From the NCBI GenBank assembly GCA_018715445.1, contig DVLP01000322.1, forward strand, positions 1 to 8,538: a stretch of DNA of 8,538 nucleotides. The letters run 5' to 3'. Positions within the stretch are counted from its first letter, which is position 1; each line of letters starts with the position of its first letter. Under the pieces are notes generated by a model. That model made no database searches and was not told the origin of the DNA. It saw nothing but the letters and a program-made list of their open reading frames with translations. The DNA is from Candidatus Avipropionibacterium avicola (GTDB lineage: Bacteria; Actinomycetota; Actinomycetes; Propionibacteriales; Propionibacteriaceae). Both the position numbers and the translations under genes were made by a program. Of the stretch, positions 5,507-8,538 are shown in pieces.

Positions 5507-6163
5507 TCACGCCGAGGGGATCTCGATCTCCTTGACGAACTCGTCGATGGTCTCGTCGGAGCCGATCACCTTGGCCGCGTCACGGGTGTACTGCAGCTGG
5601 TAGCTGTCGGTCCTTTCGTCAACCACGAAGGCGATCCAGCCGGTCTGCGAGCCACCGTCGCGACGCGAGATCCGGTCGAACGCCTCGAGATCGGCGGCCT
5701 CCAGGTCCTCGGTCACCAGACGGGTCTTGTTGCTCCAGAACTCGTCACCGTCCCACGAGATCTGGAAGGCACCCTCGGAGACGGCGCCACCGTACTTCTC
5801 ACCCGGGCTGACCTTGACCTGCACCAGCACGACCTCCCCGCCGTCGGCGATGACGTCGGCCTGCTCCTCGGAGTCGAAGTCACGGATCACCTTGATGATC
5901 TCGATCACGTCGTCGGTGTCGGGGTCGGTGAACTTCTCGCCGACCTTGACCTCGGTCGGCTCAGCGCCCTGCTCGGTGGGCTCGGACGAGGTGGACTCCG
6001 TCGGTTCGCCGCCCGTGCTGGGCTGCGTGCTGGCCTCGGTGGTGGTCGCCGCCGGCGGCGGGGTCGTCGACTCCTCGGCGCTGCCGGAGCAGCCGGCGAT
6101 CGTGAGTGCCAGGCTCAGGCTCGAGACGGCGACCAGACCGCGGACCATCGAGATCTTCTTCAT
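5507..6163 (-). CDS. Secreted lipoprotein with Thr/Pro/Glu-rich linker and DUF4352-like domain
   Basis: The 218-residue product starts MKKISMVRGLVAVSSLSLAL and has the lipobox IAGC with Cys25 as the lipidation site, so it is exported and anchored to the outer face of the membrane. Residues 26-70 are a low-complexity Ser/Thr/Pro/Glu linker. From about 72, VKVGEKFTD..VIEIIKVIRDFD, EVVLVQVKVSPGE and GAFQISWDGDEFW, then a closing SQTGWIAFVVDERTDSYQLQY, look like the immunoglobulin-like DUF4352/TRF2-type domain common in Gram-positive lipoproteins. Function is unknown. The frame is open 38 residues further upstream, but the signal peptide and AGGGGAG 11 nt before the ATG set the start at 6163. It is convergent with helR. 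A GTGA-N6-TCAC palindrome lies about 107 bp upstream. Confidence 0.87.
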   Translation of the reverse strand: MKKISMVRGLVAVSSLSLALTIAGCSGSAEESTTPPPAATTTEASTQPSTGGEPTESTSSEPTEQGAEPTEVKVGEKFTDPDTDDVIEIIKVIRDFDSEEQADVIADGGEVVLVQVKVSPGEKYGGAVSEGAFQISWDGDEFWSNKTRLVTEDLEAADLEAFDRISRRDGGSQTGWIAFVVDERTDSYQLQYTRDAAKVIGSDETIDEFVKEIEIPSA

Positions 6164-6174
6164 GCTGTGGTGTT

Positions 6175-6181
6175 CTCCCCT
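6175..6181 (-). promoter_or_regulatory. Shine-Dalgarno site of the lipoprotein gene
   Basis: AGGGGAG on the minus strand, 11 nt before ATG 6163, a little far but strong. It decides the start against an open frame that continues upstream to 6277. Confidence 0.55.
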
Positions 6182-6268
6182 GTTTCTCCACACCCGCGTC
6201 GACTGACCGGGCCGAGCACTCGGACGGAGGTTCGGTCGACAAGGTTCCGTTCCTGAGCAGGGAAGTCT

Positions 6269-6286
6269 GGGTGACATCGGTCACCC
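6269..6286. promoter_or_regulatory. Perfect palindrome with CRP/GlxR-like core
   Basis: The arms GGGTGAC and GTCACCC surround ATCG. The core GTGA-N6-TCAC (6271-6284) matches the conserved part of the CRP/GlxR consensus TGTGA-N6-TCACA except for the outermost bases. It lies between the exonuclease stop (6336) and the lipoprotein start (6163), so it could be an operator for the lipoprotein gene or a 3' hairpin of the exonuclease gene. Its right arm runs into the dispersed repeat at 6284. Confidence 0.4.
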
Positions 6287-6305
6287 CTCGACGGGCTCGG
6301 GGGAC
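6284..6305 (+). repeat. GC-rich imperfect palindrome, copy 3
   Basis: It reads CCCCTCGAC, GGGC, TCGGGGGAC and is followed by GTGG, the same ends and tail as copies 1 and 2. It lies 30 nt beyond the exonuclease stop codon, in the 172-bp gap before the lipoprotein gene. Confidence 0.7.
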
Positions 6306-6330
6306 GTGGGGTCCGGGACTCGGGGGACGT
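6296..6330 (+). repeat. 12-bp direct repeat (partial repeat copy)
   Basis: CTCGGGGGACGT occurs at 6296-6307, inside copy 3, and again at 6319-6330. The second may be the remnant of a further element that lost its C-rich half; it ends 5 bp before the exonuclease stop codon. Confidence 0.65.
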
Positions 6331-6335
6331 ATGGC

Positions 6336-7364
6336 TCAGAAGAGGGTGGGTTGCAGGTCGACCGGGAGCTGCGGCATCCGGGGACGGCTGCGCCACTGGG
6401 CCTGTTGGTCCCAGGCCAGGGGGTCGGGCTGTGAGGGTTGGGGCCCGTCCTCGACGACATGGCCCAGCACCCGGCGGGCCGCCAGGGCCGTACCGGGCAG
6501 TCCGAGGTCGTTGATCGCACGATGCACCAGGTCGGCCGGGTACGGCAACTGTCCGCTGTCCTCGGTGAGGCCGAGGTCGAGCCCGTCCTGGGCGGCCATC
6601 ACTGCCCGGTTGTGACGCCACCGAGCCTGGGCGGAGGGATCGGCGAGCCGGCGCAGGACGGCCGGGCCGACGAGCGTGCGGACCCGGTCGCCACCGCTGT
6701 CGACCTCGGCGAAGATGCTCTCCGCGTCGCCGAACTCGGTCAGCAGTGCCGCCGCTCGTTTTGGTCCGATCCCCTCGACCCCGGGCAGGTTGTCCGACGG
6801 ATCGCCTCGCAGGGCAGCAAAGTCGGGGTACTGCTCGGGTCGGACCCCGGTCAACACGTGCAGCCGCTGCGGTGTCAGCATCGGCGATCCCTCGACCCCA
6901 CCACTGATCACCCGCAACACGCTGGTCGACTCGTCGATCAGGGCGAAGGCGTCCCGGTCGGAGGTCACCAGCACCGTGACGCCGCCGTCGTCGGCCACCA
7001 GGCGCGCGGCCGAGGCCAGTACGTCGTCGGCCTCCCATCCGTCCGGGGTGACGACGTGGATGCCGAGCCCGTCCAGCACCTCGCGGGCCAGGTCCAGTTG
7101 GGAGACCAGGGTCGGCAGCTTCTCCTCCCGCTGGGCCTTGTAGCTCGGCCAACGGCTCCGGCGGTGGTTGTGGGTGGGGTCGTCGAAGCCGACCACCACC
7201 CGGGTCGGACCGACCCGTTCCGCGGCTGCGACCAGCTGGGTCACCAGCCCCCGGATCGCCCAGATCGGGGCGCCGTCGTCGCGGCGGGCCCCAGTGGCGG
7301 CCAGGGCGTGGAAGCTGCGGTGGACCAGCGAGTTGCCGTCCACCACCATCACCCGTTGCGTCAC
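6336..7364 (-). CDS. Stand-alone 5'-3' exonuclease / flap endonuclease (FEN family)
   Basis: This 342-residue protein matches the 5' nuclease domain of DNA polymerase I without a polymerase. Acidic metal ligands are present: Asp9 (VVDGNSLVHRSFHA), Asp61/Asp62 (VVGFDD), EADD (Glu111, Asp113, Asp114), SDRD (Asp136, Asp138) and RGDPSDNLPG (Asp188, Asp191). The helix-hairpin-helix LPGVEGIGPKRAAALL (193-208) binds duplex DNA behind the flap. RRSRWPSYKAQRE (68-80) is the arch region that threads the 5' end. Mycobacteria have such an enzyme (FenA); roles are flap and RNA-primer removal and repair. The C-terminus from about 302 is Pro/Gln-rich and ends exactly in QPTLF, which fits the bacterial sliding-clamp motif Q..LF. 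The start is GTG, with a TAGTCT box 6 nt upstream, predicted leaderless. Divergent from the MFS gene. Confidence 0.92.
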   Translation of the reverse strand: MTQRVMVVDGNSLVHRSFHALAATGARRDDGAPIWAIRGLVTQLVAAAERVGPTRVVVGFDDPTHNHRRSRWPSYKAQREEKLPTLVSQLDLAREVLDGLGIHVVTPDGWEADDVLASAARLVADDGGVTVLVTSDRDAFALIDESTSVLRVISGGVEGSPMLTPQRLHVLTGVRPEQYPDFAALRGDPSDNLPGVEGIGPKRAAALLTEFGDAESIFAEVDSGGDRVRTLVGPAVLRRLADPSAQARWRHNRAVMAAQDGLDLGLTEDSGQLPYPADLVHRAINDLGLPGTALAARRVLGHVVEDGPQPSQPDPLAWDQQAQWRSRPRMPQLPVDLQPTLF

Positions 7365-7370
7365 ACCCCG

Positions 7371-7376
7371 AGACTA
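7371..7376 (-). promoter_or_regulatory. -10 box of the exonuclease gene (leaderless type)
   Basis: TAGTCT on the minus strand ends 6 nt before the GTG at 7364. It follows the same TANNNT-plus-6 pattern as four other genes here. No clear -35. Confidence 0.5.
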
Positions 7377-7402
7377 TCGCCCGGCGGCGGATGTGGGATC
7401 AT

Positions 7403-7522
7403 GGCGGCATCGGATCCGCGTGGCGCGGATCCACCCGTTGTGCATCTACCTGGTCCCCATCACGGCCGCTCCCCTCGGAGCCTGGCCGACCAAGGCGGCA
7501 CGTATCTCCCGCCCGACCCGGT
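7403..7522 (+). other. Potentially structured 5' leader of the MFS gene
   Basis: Three hairpins in a row precede the ribosome binding site. First: arms GGATCCGCG (7412-7420) and CGCGGATCC (7424-7432), loop tgg. Second: TGGTC (7451-7455), then GGCCGCTCC (7464-7472), pair with GGAGC (7477-7481) and GGCCGACCA (7484-7492), in all 14 bp with an 8-nt and a 2-nt bulge and a CCTC loop. Third: GGCGG (7494-7498) with CCGCC (7509-7513). I recognise no riboswitch class. Hairpins are common in GC-rich DNA, so this could be chance, or the first palindrome could be a repressor operator. The promoter is unclear; GATCAT (7397-7402), preceded by TGG, is a weak extended -10. Confidence 0.4.
7412..7432. repeat. 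Perfect 9-bp inverted repeat, loop 3
   Basis: GGATCCGCG and its exact reverse complement flank TGG, between the exonuclease and MFS starts. It could be a dimeric-repressor operator or an RNA hairpin close to the 5' end of the MFS transcript. Confidence 0.75.
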
Positions 7523-7529
7523 GGAAGGA
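7523..7529 (+). promoter_or_regulatory. Shine-Dalgarno site of the MFS gene
   Basis: GGAAGGA ends 6 nt before ATG 7536, a strong, well-placed site. It fixes the start against an in-frame ATG at 7401. Confidence 0.75.
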
Positions 7530-7535
7530 CATCCG

Positions 7536-8538
7536 ATGAGCGTACGACCCGAGACCCGCCCCGAGACCGACCCTGTCCTGCACGAACGACTCGTGCCGGC
7601 CGTGGGCCGCAGCTACTTCCCCATCGCGCTGGCCGCGCGACTGCCGTACGCCATGATGGTCGTCGGTGTGTTGACCCTGGTGGTGGCCGCCCGCGGCTCG
7701 ATGACCCTCGGCGGGATCAACTCGGCCGTGGTGGGTGCGGGGACCGCCCTGGTCGGCCCCTTGATCGGCGCCGCGGTAGACCGCTGGGGACAGCGCCCGG
7801 TGCTGCTGGTCGTCGGCATCGTGAACTGTGTGTCGCTGCTGGTGATGTCGTGGGTGGTCTTCACCACCCTGCCGGACTGGGCGGTGCTGGTGACCGCCTT
7901 CGCCATCGGTGCCTCGGCACCCCAGGTCGGCCCGATGTCGCGCAGCCGGTTGGTCGCCCTCATCGGGCGGGCCATCGTCCCGGGCCGGCGGGCCCCCGTC
8001 TTCAACGCCACCATGTCGTACGAGTCCGGCGCCGACGAGATCGTCTTCGTCTTCGGTCCGGTGATCGTCGGGCTGCTGGCCACCGCCAACCCGGTCGCCC
8101 CCGTGGTCGGCGCAGCCGTGCTGACCGGCGTCTTCGTCGGGGCCTTCGCGCTGCACCCGAGTGCCCGCGTCGCCCGTGGCACCGCCAGCACCGACACCGG
8201 ATCCGAGCCGGCCCGGGCCCCGGCCACCGCCCTGCTGGCGCCACGACTGCTGGTGCTGGTGCTGGGTGTGCTCGGCATCGGACTGATGTTCGGCACCGTG
8301 CTGACCTCGCTCACCGCCGTCATGGAGGACCTGGGCCACACCGGTCAGGCCGGCTTGATCTACGGCACCATGGGCGTCGGCTCGGCCGTGCTGGCCCTGT
8401 CGGTGGGACGGTTCCCCGCCAGCTTCAGCCTGCGGTCCCGCTGGGTCTGGTTCGCCGCGGTGATGGTGGCCGGGGTCATCGGTTATGCCGTGGCACCCTC
8501 GCTGGGCTTGATCACGGTCGCCTTGCTGGTCACCGGGG
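7536..8538 (+). CDS. Major facilitator superfamily transporter, N-terminal 334 residues, cut by right edge
   Basis: The frame is open from ATG 7536 to the window end. After a charged cytoplasmic tail (1-25), hydrophobic segments lie at about 28-51, 60-82, 88-110, 115-135, 167-185, 187-206, 235-260, 272-290, 302-320 and 322 onward, about ten of the expected twelve. The MFS motif A loop between helices 2 and 3 is clear: GPLIGAAVDRWGQRPVLL (74-91) with Gly78, Asp82, Arg83, Gly85, Arg87. A longer, Pro/Thr-rich loop at about 208-232 is the central cytoplasmic loop. Substrate cannot be told; the compact architecture resembles proton-coupled drug or metabolite exporters, which is a guess. Strong Shine-Dalgarno GGAAGGA 6 nt upstream, after a 5' region with three possible hairpins. 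Divergent from the exonuclease gene. Confidence 0.88.
   Translation, partial: MSVRPETRPETDPVLHERLVPAVGRSYFPIALAARLPYAMMVVGVLTLVVAARGSMTLGGINSAVVGAGTALVGPLIGAAVDRWGQRPVLLVVGIVNCVSLLVMSWVVFTTLPDWAVLVTAFAIGASAPQVGPMSRSRLVALIGRAIVPGRRAPVFNATMSYESGADEIVFVFGPVIVGLLATANPVAPVVGAAVLTGVFVGAFALHPSARVARGTASTDTGSEPARAPATALLAPRLLVLVLGVLGIGLMFGTVLTSLTAVMEDLGHTGQAGLIYGTMGVGSAVLALSVGRFPASFSLRSRWVWFAAVMVAGVIGYAVAPSLGLITVALLVTG

Noticed and set aside
6164..6277. 38-residue upstream extension of the lipoprotein reading frame
   Set aside because: It would bury the signal peptide and lipobox; the AGGGGAG site and MKK start fit the shorter form.
6160..7152. 330-codon minus-strand frame overlapping the exonuclease gene
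   Set aside because: The product is dominated by Arg, Gly and Pro and is a frame-shifted shadow of the exonuclease, which has all catalytic residues in the other frame.
7401..7535. In-frame ATG at 7401 that would add 45 residues to the MFS protein
   Set aside because: Codons there have poor GC3 and no ribosome site or TANNNT box precedes the ATG, while GGAAGGA stands 6 nt before ATG 7536.
7446..8341. Two long minus-strand open frames opposite the MFS gene
   Set aside because: Their products are rich in Gly, His, Asp or Ser, Thr, Arg with no domain pattern, and the plus strand encodes a clear membrane transporter with motif A.
1..8538. CRISPR array, tRNA/rRNA, insertion sequence, toxin-antitoxin or defence island
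   Set aside because: No regularly spaced repeats, no transposase or integrase motifs, and no gene cluster of the defence type; the only repeats are the short elements listed.

Overview
The window comes from a high-GC Gram-positive bacterium (Actinomycetota), possibly Propionibacteriales. Third codon positions are almost all G or C in most genes, GTG starts occur, several genes look leaderless, and the gene set (HelR-type RNA polymerase recycling ATPase, stand-alone 5'-3' exonuclease, ThuA-like protein) is typical of actinobacteria. The order-level guess is inference only.

Layout from left to right: (1) the N-terminal 170 residues of an aminoglycoside phosphotransferase-family protein run off the left edge (- strand), with clearly lower GC3 than the rest; (2) a 150-bp spacer with two copies of a GC-rich palindromic repeat; (3) an ArsC-family reductase (-) and a ThuA-like protein (+), divergent across only 35 bp; (4) a Nudix hydrolase (-), convergent with ThuA, and divergent from a MazG-like nucleotide pyrophosphohydrolase (+); (5) a 132-residue conserved actinobacterial protein (-) divergent from helR (+, 691 residues); (6) a lipoprotein (-), convergent with helR; (7) a stand-alone flap-type 5'-3' exonuclease (-); (8) an MFS transporter (+) running off the right edge, with a potentially structured 5' leader.

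Almost every gene is its own transcription unit: strands alternate, short hairpins sit at the convergent ends, and promoters sit back to back. Five genes carry a TANNNT box exactly 6 nt before the start codon, which predicts leaderless mRNAs; in two divergent pairs the two -10 boxes lie only 11 and 33 bp apart. Nudix plus MazG suggests nucleotide-pool cleaning. HelR acts on RNA polymerase and the exonuclease on replication or repair flaps, but no multi-gene pathway links the window.

I see no CRISPR array, tRNA, rRNA, insertion sequence, phage or obvious defence system. The observations most worth a second look are the leaderless promoter architecture, the MFS leader, a C-terminal sliding-clamp-type motif on the exonuclease, the dispersed palindromic repeat, a CRP/GlxR-like half-site pair upstream of the lipoprotein, and the anomalous phosphotransferase.
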